Source: Acholoe squamosa | Taxonomy: Eukaryota; Annelida; Polychaeta; Phyllodocida; Polynoidae | Length of the DNA stretch: 64,000 nt | Assembly: GCA_949317995.1 (NCBI GenBank) | Contig: OX439037.1 | Coordinates: 22,503,182 to 22,567,181, forward strand | Reading direction: 5' to 3' | Part shown: piece by piece, positions 12,701 through 24,700 of the stretch | Layout: the number at the start of each line of letters is the position of its first letter | Position numbering within the stretch: position 1 is the stretch's first letter | The notes under the pieces: model-generated | Databases searched by the model: none | Told to the model about the DNA's origin: nothing | The model's input: only the letters and a program-made list of their open reading frames with translations | Translations under genes and position numbers: made by a program

Positions 12701-15700
12701 GGAGTGGATGCGGAGGACAAACTGGGGCAAGCCATCGGATTCGTCTTGCCTACAGTGTGGCCAGTGTCTGCAGCATCTGGAGATGAAGAGGCGGGCCAGG
12801 TACAAGATGATCAGGACGGAGCCGATTGCCCACATCACATCGTAGCGTCCAGGAGTCTGGATAAATTCCAGGCTTTGCTCCACGGGCTGTTGTGTGGGTG
12901 TCGAGGGCCAGTTGTTGTTGGCCTTGTTGATCAGATCCTTGAGATTCTGCCAAGTCGCTGCATCCGCCATTCTGGGTGTGTTGAGTGCTAGATGGACTGT
13001 CACCAACTGAGCCAGGCGTGACACGCGCATCTGGATCTGGCATGTCATTGCACAACAGAGGATGGCAATCAGAGGGGTCACTAAGTGGAACCAGATCGAA
13101 TATTCCAAATGGTAACCAAGGTGTATTAGTGAACTTGCTGACAGAAGAGAAGACTCATCTGACAGACCCTTGGCTGCTCGTTTGAGGGTGAGTACGCTTT
13201 TAATTAAGGGTACTATTTTTTGGTTGTGTAAGGATTTGAGACGCTGGAGGTTAGGTAGTTCCAGGGACCGTGGCACGGTTGTCATGGTAACGCCTGATAT
13301 GTTAGCTGGAGGTGAACCAAAATGTCGCCATAGTGGTAAGTTTATGGGGCTCATGGCCATGGGTTCCAGTGTTATATTTTGTACGCAGGTTATATTTGAA
13401 TTGATCATAACCATGCCTGCGTTCTTAATAGAGCATAGGCATGGTACTGACATGACTGAGTATGCTGCATTGATCATTGGGATTTGTCCCGCATTGTGAC
13501 ACTGTAAGTAAGATGGCGATTTACTAGTGATCATGAGATATGTTGACCTAGAAATGGGTTTGATTAGGTTGGGTATGGGTGCAGCCATGTGTGCAGTGAA
13601 ACTGCAGGTGTGGTGCACTGCATCAGGTAGGTCCAGGAGTAGGGACAGAGTGCAGGTGGGGTGTAGAGGTGATAGCAGGGGGAGGGGTAGGTTACAGCTG
13701 ATGAAGGTGTCTTGTGTACATAGGTCTAAGTCTGCCTGCTGAAGCTCCATGAAATGGGCGTGGCTGGGAGACATGGCTATGTAGGGGGGTAGGGGCTGTA
13801 CCAGGGTGTAACCTGTAGAGTTAACATCTGATGTGTCAAAGGGGACTGGAAAGGTTTCAGTTCTGAATAGGGTGTAAACATTATCCCCTAGTCCTATGGG
13901 TATGGGTAGTGAGATGAAGAGGGTGGAGGGGTCACTCCACTGGGCACTTACTCTTCTTTTATAGTAATGACCTATGGGTATGTCAAGGATTGATATGCCT
14001 TGGTGGGCGCTACTCAAGGCGCTGGAGAGGTTGTTTAGGCCTGACCTGAGGGTGTCATGGGAAATTAAGTTGGGAGGGAGCTCGCCCTCCACTAAGCTGT
14101 TTATGGCACTTAATAAAATGTCTAGATCCTCCTGAAGGTCGATTAGTGACTCAATTTGTGAGTTTGCTGCAGAAAATAACATGGAATAAAAGGTGTCCTG
14201 TCTGGCTTGGGATTCTAACTTTAAAATAATGTTTGAAAAGTTGGAATCTAATGTTTTTAGATTTTGGGCCAGCAGGGACAGTGCGTCGTCAGTATCATTT
14301 TGGAATTCAGATAGGATGTTTAGGGAATTGTAATTGTATTCTGAGATATTTAATAGAAAATGGGTGGCTAATTCAACCACATGCATTTTAGTGGCCAATC
14401 TTCTGTCAATGTCAGAAATGTCAGCGTTTAGAAGGTCAATTTCAGGTTGGGTTCCCAGGCCTAGGGTTGCTCTGAGAATATCGCCAATGATTTGTCCTGG
14501 GGCATTTCTGGCCTGACGGTTCCTGGGGTTGGAAATTAAATTAATCAAAAGGTCTAATGAATTTTGGGTTTTGTCAAATAGGGTGCTAATCAATGTGTCC
14601 AGATTGTTGGCTGTTTGGGTAATGTATGGTAGGGTGCCGGGCTTAAGTAGGGGTGACACTTTATCAGGTCTTTGGAGGTTGGGGGACAGGGAGATGTTCA
14701 GACTGAAAACTAGGGGGTAGTCCATGAAATTTGAGATTAGGGGCTGTGGTAACTGGGTAAACAGTGTTCCATAATTTGGTCTGAATACGATCCTTTGTGG
14801 TAACTCCTTGTCCTGTGATCCATTGGTGAGGTTGAAGAGGATACACAGCACTATTAGAGGTACTGCGGCTCTGTAAAAGAGATGTGATGGGGGGATTGAG
14901 TTTGTGAGTCATATCAGCAATTGGGTTATGTGGTGGGGGATTTTATGGTCGATTGTGTGGGAGGTGTCCTCCTGTGAAAGGGGACTGTAGGCACACCTAG
15001 GTGGGTGTAGTGTGGTTTGTTTAAACAGTGGGGGGTGGTTGCTTGGCGAGGGTGTGAGGGGGGTATGATGGAGATGTGACTGGACCTGTGGTATTAGTAG
15101 GCTAAGACTAAATGGGGGGGTTGTGAGAGTAAAAATTTTGTAGCTTACCCTGTCAGATTTATTTCAGCAATGGGCTGTAGGTGGGAGTTTAGACAGGTTA
15201 TTGGACCACATGTGGGTCTCAAGAATGGCTTTCTGAACTACTAATTCTATGGCGTCCCTGATGACCAAAGCTCTGCCCGTCCCACTAAAGTATCTGGGAA
15301 GGTCTTTTAAAGGCTGGTCAGAGACCAGAAGTGTGCGCGCGCACAGCAAGGCTATATAAGCGGCTGTTTTAGGTTTGAAGGTGCTCCAATCTGGAGAAGT
15401 TGGCATGTCACAACAGACATAAAGTAACATCCTCTTGACGAGGGTAGAGACCAACGGGTTTGATAGCGGCAGTTCCTTGTGGACTGCGGGGTCATTCAGG
15501 TAATATGCTAAATGTCTAGAAGTCATATTGAAGACCAAATTTTGGTGGTGTACAATGAGCTGCCTAAACTCAAAAATGTCTCTTCCTTCTTTCAATAATC
15601 CAACCGGTCCCAGGAGGTCGTAGATTGTCCAATTTTCACTGAAGAGAAGTTTTAATTTGAGTAAGCTACTTTTTTGAATAAGCTGTAAACCATACAGAGG

Positions 15701-18700
15701 GGTGAGTATAGGGGCACAAACAATTGAGTCAGGTATGGGGCGCGAAGTGAACAATCAAACTTTTTACAGGTATTCTAGTACTCACACTGCCATTGGTTAA
15801 TAGAGGTACCTGGGTAGCATGACATCAGATTATGTCATTGACCATATAAGAACGACTGATAAAACTAGTACTGGTTAATGGGCACATAGGACAGGCCTAC
15901 CTGGGCTTATTGCACGTCGTAAACGCCATGGTGATCCCTGGTCCAGGCACTTGTTCACTTGGAACGCTGATATGGTGTGATCTGGGTGATATTGTGGAGT
16001 GGCTAAGGTGGGGGTGGGCTAAGGCTTATAAACCCATCCGTGAGGGTGGCTATTTCTCACTTTTGGATATCCCTATAGTGGTATGTCTTGCCCTAAAAAG
16101 GCTGGGCCTGATTCTATTGGATGGCTGCAGTTTGGGCATATGTCCCTTATGCAAATTTGGAACCTATACCCCGGTAATAAGCTTTTAATTGGAATTCCTG
16201 GGGTCAGGTTTGAGATAAGGCGGGAGTGGAGAGGTCAGTTCACATGTCTAAAAATTTGCTGACCATGAATACATGTGTGTGAGAAACATCATGCCTGGGG
16301 TACCGAGCTGCTCTTAATTGACAGCTCATAAATATGGGGTTCTACCTGTATCAGCGCCCTCGTGCTAAACAGAGGTACAAACATGGGTGGGCATGGGGGA
16401 ATACGAGCACCTACAATAGGCGTGTCAACTGGTAAATAGGAGCCCTGAAAAGCTATCTAGCCGGTGTATGCATGATTTTTCTTTAAATGAAAACATGTAC
16501 CAGAGGATACACTGCTGCCGTGGGCAATTTATGTGGCTACCTAACCATAGCTGGACAAAATTGTGTGCATATGCTGCCCTTGAGTGGTTGACAGTGCGGC
16601 TGGTTGAAGGGTTTGATCCTGGGATCAAACAGTGTATAATTGGGCTCATTGGGCCTTTGATAAATAATTTAAAGGAAAAATAAAATCGGTTTGAGAAAAA
16701 CGAGATATATATAATAAAAGGATAAATATAAAAACAAAAGGCGTGCGAGGTGATAAGTTAAGAGGTGAGTGTTAGTAAATCTTCAAAGAAGAGAAAAAGG
16801 GGGTACCTGATGATATGGGGTGCCGCTGAGGGAATTTGTTATCATCAGGTCGGGGCTTTGAGGTCGGTGGTCACATGTGTAGGGTGGGTAATTGGGCCTA
16901 GGTGTGTGTGAGTGCGGGTGTCCCTGTAGATAGCAGGGGTGTGGCACGTGGCCTGAGTGTGGGCCAACAGCCCTGGTGAGTGTTGGTGTGTGTGTGTGTA
17001 TGGGGGGGGGGGGGTCGGGGTTGAGAGGTGTTTCTGTGTGTGGGGGGGGGGGTATTTGTGCTTTCTCTATATGTGATTTTAACGAAATTTCATTGCTTCC
17101 TTTTCTTTGCCCTTTTCTTGGGTGATGGGGCAAAGGTGATGATACCTTTCTTTGCCGGCCTTCCTCTCTTTTTCTTGAGGGGAGGAGCTGGTGTATTGGT
17201 ATCAGCAATTATGCTTGAATCAGGGTCGAAGAGAGTTTGTACAGGACCAGTCTGGAGCCTTTTTATGATGGCTTTGGCGCTGGCTCTAGTAATTGGTCTT
17301 CTCAGCCTGGACACATGTACTGCCTTTTTAAAGACATGTCCATCCTGCAACCTTTTTAAAATTGCAGTTACTGATGAGGTCATCTTAACTATGATGTAAG
17401 GGCCAGAGTATGTGGGTTGCAGCTTTTTGGTGGTGTGTTTCACCAGGAGGTTGGGTATATGTAAGTACACCAACTGACCAGTATTGAAGGTGGCTACCTC
17501 TGCAGAGGCGTCATGCTTGGCCTTCATCTTTTTGTGGGCCTTTATCATGTTTTCTGCTGCCTTCATTTGAATTTCATCCCTGAGATTTAATAAATGAGTG
17601 GCTACATTTTCTTTTTGTGCCGGGTCAACATCTTCTGTTGCTGTGATCAGTGCTAATGCAGCCTCTGTGGGTAGATGGGTTTGTTTTCCAAATACCAGGA
17701 GATTGGGTGAGTAACCCAAGGCACCGGAGACTGTGTTATTCATGCTAAAAATCACAGCTTGGAGGAAGGTTGACCAATGTTTTTGTGATTTAGACACAAA
17801 GGCTCTGAGGGATGATTCTATTGTCTGGTGTTGGCGTTCACATAGACCTTGAGATCTGGACCAGTGTGCGCTCCCTGTGACATGCTTAATACCAAATTTA
17901 TTGCAGAAGAGGGCAAAGAATTTTGAAGTGTATTGTTTAGCATTGTCAGTGTTTAAAACTGAGGGAGTGCCATGGATGCAGATCACTCTCTGAAAGAAAC
18001 CAAGGGCTACCTCAGCGCTTGTGTTGTCTTCTGTGCACCATGCTGTTACATGTCTAGTGGCATGATCTGTGACCACATGTATGTGGTGGGATCCATTAAC
18101 GGCCTTGTTAAATGGTCCTATTGTGTCCATGGTGACGTGAGAGTAGGCTGTGAGTACAGGTTCACGGAGTGTCATTGGTGATTTTAGGTTTTTCGGCCTC
18201 TTTTTGGTGGTAAGGCATGTGTGACATGTGCCACAGTAATCAAACACCTGTTTGAACATTGAGCGCCAATAGTACCGTGACCTGATAGCTGCATATGTTT
18301 TCATTGAACCCAAGTGCCCTCCTAATGGGGAGCAGTGTGTGGATTCAATTAATGATTCTGCCCACTTTTCTGGAATCACAATTTGGAGGGAGGGGTCTAG
18401 GGATTTACCCATGACTGTGTCAGTGATTCTGAAAAGTACCTCATCTAGTATGATGAACTGATCATGATTGGCTAAAATCTGATTTGTCAAGCCTTGATCT
18501 GGTGGCAACTTTCCATCCTGAATGTAATTTAGCATTGATGAAGCAAAAAGATCTTCTTTTTGTGCTTTAATCAATACTTCTCTAGAGGGTGTGAGTGAGG
18601 GGTGCTTGCAAATTTTGGTGATAGCCCTCTCAGCCAAAGGTAACACTTTGTGTGACAGCTTGGCGCGTCTGGCATTGGCTGCCTTAACTGATACCCTGGG

Positions 18701-21700
18701 TGACCTAGACTTGGGAGGTCGACCTCTTGGCCTTGAACCAGCTGGCTTGACTTTTGTGGGTCGGCCTTGTTTGTTTACAGCGGTTCTGGACCGTGATTGG
18801 CTGGGGGCTGGGGGTGTGTCTTCCTGGGAGTTCTGTGACTGTGCCCTGGTCAAGACGCACAGCTCCGTTGGCGCTGCTAGTGAAGCTAAGTGGTTTCTTT
18901 CAGAGCTATTTTTCTTTGCAATTACACCTTTGGGTGGTTTGCCTGTGCTTCCCCAGATTTTACCTCCTTTTAGAATTGATCTAGGGGGTCCCATCTGGAT
19001 TGGGTTCTTGGGTACTGGCTCGTTGGACCTAAAGACTTTGGTCATGGAGATATCAGAGAAAGTTAATTTCTTGGGGGGGAGAATAATTTTCCCCTGGGAT
19101 CTAATTGGCACTGGGTCATCAGAGCTGGGTGGGTAGGATCTCCTGGATAGGAAATCTGCCACAAAATTTGCTCTGCCTTGCAGATACTTCACCTCAAAGT
19201 CGTAAGACATGACTGTGTCTACCCACCTGGCTAGTCTCCCATTAGTAATGTTCTCTTTTTTATTAAAAAGGGAGACCAGGGCAGTGTGGTCTGAGTACAC
19301 TTTGAAGTGGGCTCCATCCACATAATGGTGGAACTTTTTAACTGCAAAGACGATGCCTAGAAGTTCTTTGTCTGTTATTCCATATCTCGTCTCCTGTGGT
19401 GTCAAACCTCTACCTGCAAATTCAATTGGTCTATAGAAACCATTTTCATCTACCTGTGTGATCACAGCTCCCAAGCTATAGTTGCTTGAGTCTGTAAATA
19501 TGACAAATGGCTTGCTGTAGTCAGGGAATTTGAGGACAGCTTCAGTGCAAATTGAAGCTTTGATTTTCTCAAAGGCGCGCTGGCAACTAGTGGTCCATTT
19601 AAAGGTCCCTTTGGTGGCTTCATATAGAGGTGCCATTATGTGGGCAAAACCTTTAATAAACCTTTTGTAGAATTGTGCCATGCCATTGAAACATCTAAGG
19701 TCGTGGATGTTTTTAGGTGGAGGGAAGGTTTTGACTGGCCAGATTTTGTCTGGGGAAGGTGACACACCGTGTTGATCTAGAGAAAATCCCAAGAAATCCA
19801 TCTTGGTTGTGCCAAATTCACATTTTTCTGATTTCAGTTTGATATTTCCCTTGATGAAAAGTTTGAGTACCTCATCTAGGTCCTGCAGGTGTCTTTCCCA
19901 GGTGGGGCTATAAATAGCCACATCGTCAACATATGCTACTGCATTTCTGTACTTGCATTTCATGAGCAATTGCTCCATGACATTCATGAAAGACAAACCT
20001 GAGGTTTTGAGTCCCATTGGGAGAACTTTGGCCATGTATCTGGTTCCATTGGCTGAAAAGGTGGTAATAGGCCTAGATTCTTCCGCCAGGGGAATTTGAT
20101 GGTAGGCACTATATACATCTAATTTTGAGAAATATTTTGCACCTGTTCTGCCAACTTGTTGCATGAGGTCGTCTGCTCTGGGGAATTGGTAGGAAAAAGA
20201 TTTGAGGTTTTGATTAACCCATCTGTAATCCACTACCACTCTCCAGCCTGAGGCTACAGATCTGTCTCCCTGAGGTTTGGGTACTAAGAAAGCTGGTGAA
20301 TTCCATTCACAGGGCTTGGTACATTCCTCAATGATTCCCTGTTTTAAATGTTTATTTAGGAGCTCTCTTTGGAAAATTTCTTTATGAGGGGACATTCTGT
20401 ATGAGGGCCTGTTGCAGGGCTTGAAATCTGGAATTAATTCCAGCTTGACCTCATTCTCAGTGTTGGAGCCAATGGCGCTGTCATCAATCACAAAAGCCTG
20501 CCTATTCTGTTCAACAATTTTACGCACCTGCGTTTTTTGAGTCTCAGTGAGCTGCTCACAAATTTTGTATTGTAGGGGTTCATTACCCTTGGGAAATTGC
20601 TCCAGGGGGTCTTCACCACAATTTATTGGAAAAAGCTCGCTGGCAGGTGAGACATGGTTCAGTGAATGATGAGTGTCCAGGGGGCCTATTGGTATAGCCT
20701 TTTTCATGTTGAAAGGTTTGAAAATACCTAGAGGTGTGTGTTTCTTCTTTAAATGCAAAGGAAAATCATTTGGATTTGCCACAGTTACCGGTATTAATTT
20801 TGCACTAGTCTTGGGTTTAACCAAGGCGTGCTTAATCAGGAAAGGTAGGGCTGGTTTGATATTTTCAGTGATGCCTGTCAATTTATTTAAATTTTCTGAA
20901 CCGTTGACAATAGCATTGAGAGTGGTTTCAGAGTTTGGTGGTATTGTGATATTTTCAGCAGGCCTGATTGTGTTTATGGAGGGAAGCTTGGGGCCAAAAC
21001 TAAGCTTAGCTTTGTACTTGGTCATGAAGTTTACTCCAAGAATGATGGGGTGATTTAATTTTGGTACCACATGTAATCTTGTAACAAATTCTTTGCCTTC
21101 AATTAGGAAGCTGAGTGTAATGGCATGGTTTACCTGTACTGTGGATCTGTCTGCTAGGAGGACATTCATACGTGAGCGTCTTCCATGTTTAAAGTTTGGG
21201 GTGTGTATTACCTTATCTGCCATTTTTTGACTGATAAAAGATAGGGATGCTCCAGAGTCTACCAAAGCTCTATAGGGGTGGTCATTTATGTCGACAAAGA
21301 CTGCACCTTTAGTTAACTCGGTATTAATGCGAGAGACCTTACCTTGCTGCCCATACTTATCTGACTTGATTCTCAGTTGAAGCCGTGCCACTCTGCTACT
21401 GCTGTCCTCGTAACAGTCTTCGCTGTCTGAAGAGGAGCTGTCACCAAAATCCAGGTTGTTGTCCTTGGAAAAATCCATTTTTGGCCGCTGTAGGGAGTTG
21501 ATTTCTGCATCACTTTGAATATCAGTTGGGTGGTGGCTGGCGGGGGGCGTTCCAGATTTCATATCCACTGTGGTGGGGGCGGGGTGGTTTGGTGCTTTGC
21601 ATCCTTCCCCTGAAACCTATTCTTCGTCATCATAGTCTGTGTCTTCATCAATGAAGTCTTCATCACCATCGTTGTGATCATGATTGTCTTCATCAATGTT

Positions 21701-24700
21701 ATGTAGGTCAGCGTTGCCCTCAGGTTCCGTCGGATCACTTTCATTGTTATTCCTGGGGAATCTGCTGGGTGTGGGGTCTCTGGTCCTCCTATTCTGGTAA
21801 GGGGGACTATTGCTGTTTATGATATCAGCCTCATGTGTGACCTTTTTAAAGGAAACCTGTTTATTGTTTGCCGGGGCTGTGGCCACTGTGATGACTATTT
21901 TGTTGTCATCCCTGGAGGTAGGATTTCTGGAGGCGCTTTGTGATCTAGCTCTTTGCTGAGGTGGTTTATTTCTTCCTCCAGAAGCATCCTGAGACCTTGA
22001 CCTTCTGAACCTTCTGTAATTGGGGTCAGATTGGTTGCTGGAGCCGTTTTGGGTCCTGGTCTCATACTGCCTGTTGTAGTTGCCACTGGGGTACCTGTCA
22101 TACTTTTTATTGTTGGAGTATTGGTTTTCCTTTCTGGGTGTGCCACTATTGTTTTTGTTACTGTTCATGGCACAGAGGTCTGCTTGTTGGGTCCCAGCCA
22201 TGGCCATTTTATGTGCTTCTATGCGCAATTCCTGTGTAAGGGCCATTTTTTCTGCATCAGCTATGGTTTTGGGCATGTCAGGGAGGATTACTGATTTAAT
22301 TTGAGGCTTAAGCCCATTAATCAGGTAATCCACTTGAACTGACTCCTCCAGGTTGCTGTTTGCCAAGAGCAGGGTCATGTCTTCTAAGTACTGTTCCACT
22401 GTCTCATCTGGCTGTTGTGTCCTGTTTCTATAACCTTTGCTGATGGTTGCAGGGTCAGGGGTGCCAAAACGCTTCAGGAAGGCTGCATATACTGCCTCAT
22501 TGTCATACATGATGGGCTTCTCAAAAATATTGGCGAAGAACCATTGAGCTGCCCTGCCCTTTAGGAAGGTGTATAGGCAGGAGGCGTGCAGGTGTTGGTG
22601 GCGGGGGTATACATTCCTGATCCAGAACTTAAATTCTGTGATGAATTTGGCGGCAGACCTGTACTCAGTTGGTTTGTCAAATGTCTCAGGCTTATTAAAA
22701 GAGCTGAGTTGGGCTGAGGAGAGTTTGTCATCACTCAAAGTCATTTGACCCAAACCACTGGCGATGTGAGATTGGCCTATCATTGGTATCATAGGGGTGG
22801 AGTGGTCGTATGCCTGGCGGTGTCCTGTTGGATGTGCACCTGTGCTTTGAGAATACAGGGTTTGCATGGGTATAGGCATGTTGCTGGGTGTACGAGCATG
22901 AGCAGGGATATAGATACTACCTGCCACTGTACCTAATGTGTTAGCATTGGCCTGCACTGGGGTGGTGGCTGGAGCTGCCATCTGGCGAGTAGCGGAGACA
23001 CTAGGAATATCGTCTCGGGTTGACCTGTGTGAGGTGGGCGTGGCACCCAATAAACCAGCTGGAGTGTTGTTCTGGAAGGCGCTGGGTGGGCTTGACCTTA
23101 TGTCATTGCCAGCATGTTGGAAACCTGGCATGGTAGGTGCACTGGGGGTCTGTGAGGCATGAGGTATACCCAAGTTTGCCGGTGAGGAGTGGGCAGGAGG
23201 GGGCTGGAGTGGGGGCCTGTGGCCATAAACTGAGCAAATCTCTCTCCTAACATCATCCATGTTCCTGTTGATGCGCTCAGAGATATCTGCTGCCATCATT
23301 TCAGATCTCCTCAGGACATCTGCATTATCTTCTGCAGCTCTCCTGTGTGATTGTATCAAGTCGCGCTCCATTTGAGCCCTCCAGGTGTCCATGTTGTCTA
23401 ACCTGTCGTTGACCCTGTTTAGATGGCTGGTGTGCTCCTGGCCTACCCTTTGGATTTCAGCTGATAGGAGATTAATCTGGCCAGTCAGTAAATTGCTTAA
23501 GGAATCACTGACTGCCTGTGTACATTCTCTTACCAGATTCCTGGCCAGGTCGTCCTGATCATACCTGGGAGGATGTGTAGTGGGTGTCCTGCTGTCCATC
23601 CTGCCTCTGCGTAGGTGGGGGAAGGTGATTTCAGGATCGTCCTCAGAGGTTAGGCTGTCTTCTGAGGTGCAGTATGGGGTGGCTCTTCTCCTGAAGATCT
23701 GGGAGGTGGCTCCTATAGCACCTGCTACTGCTGAGTCTATGCTCCTCAATACCCTATAGTAGGGGGGTGTCTGCCTTCTAAGAGGTGAGGTAGACTGTGC
23801 CCTCCTTCTCCTGGGGCTAGGTAGGGGTGTATAGTCTGAAGAGGTGGCCCCTGTGTCCAGGTTTGGGGTATTGAGAGTGTTTGGTGGTGTTGGGGTGGCC
23901 TCAGGGGTCGGGGTATTTAGATATGACCTGAAGGGGTCACTAGATGTGGTGGCGTCAGGCCACTGCTCCTCTAGTATTCTATTAATGCGACCTAAAAATG
24001 CTGAGGGACTTTCACCACACTGTGTATTGTGAGTGTTGGGGGCTGGTGCCTCCTGAGCTCTATTTGTCCTTACTGATCTCCACCTATTGATAGCTGATCT
24101 TATCCTTTGTCTCCAGAGATCAGATTCAGGTGGTAATGTAGGGTCAGGGGGAATATAACTGTCCCAGGTGAGTTCAGAAGGGTTGGGGTGTGTAAAACCA
24201 GCTGGGGGTGAGGTGGTGTCTGTACCGGTAGCAGGCTGCCGAGGTAATGTAGGTATGCTTTCTAAGGCGGCCTGTAATCGTGGTGACCTGGGCTCTAGGT
24301 GTGAGTCTAGGTCTAAGTGGCTTGGTGAAGCTACAGGTGTAGATGATGTTTCACCTGGTAGACCAGCAAGTCTTAGGACTGGGGATTCAGCACTTGAAAA
24401 ACCAGGTAAAGTCAGATTAAGTCCTGGTGCCTGTGATGTGAGTGGGGTGCTGGTCTGTGTACCGGTATTATTGTCATCAATTGTTGATGAAAAAGTTTTG
24501 TTTCTACTCACAGGTGTTGGCTTGGGTGTTAGAAATGATGGTGGTAGGATTGGATCCAACAGAAAGGCGTCAGGTGACGAGTCAGATGACGGAACAGTCT
24601 GCTGCTGGTCTGGGGCTGCTGCTGGTGCTGCTGCTGCTGCTGCTGCTGGTGGGGGCGCGTCTAGCCCTGGGGATGTAACGGCATCTTCTGTAAATGGCTC

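Larger units (their letters stand above)
15755..17089. other. Pol to ORF-X interval: no sense gene recognised
   Basis: On the sense strand frames are short and broken. GT/CA-rich and poly-G stretches lie at 16980-17055. A minus-strand donor (CCCAG followed by GTAGGC) lies at 15900-15895. The plus strand carries two ORFs described separately. Confidence 0.6.

Noticed and set aside
16783..17208. 141-codon P/H-rich ORF overlapping the end of pol
   Set aside because: Arises from GT/CA-rich and poly-G tracts and is out of frame with pol; no protein-like features.
18591..19136. 181-codon plus-strand ORF opposite pol
   Set aside because: Antisense shadow of the Pol linker; the pol frame has clear domains and the sense strand is C-rich, which leaves the complement poor in stops.
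21559..21744. Shifted frame at the gag-pol junction as a frameshift product
   Set aside because: It ends in a stop before Pol domains. The Gag and Pol frames are the same, so no frameshift is needed.
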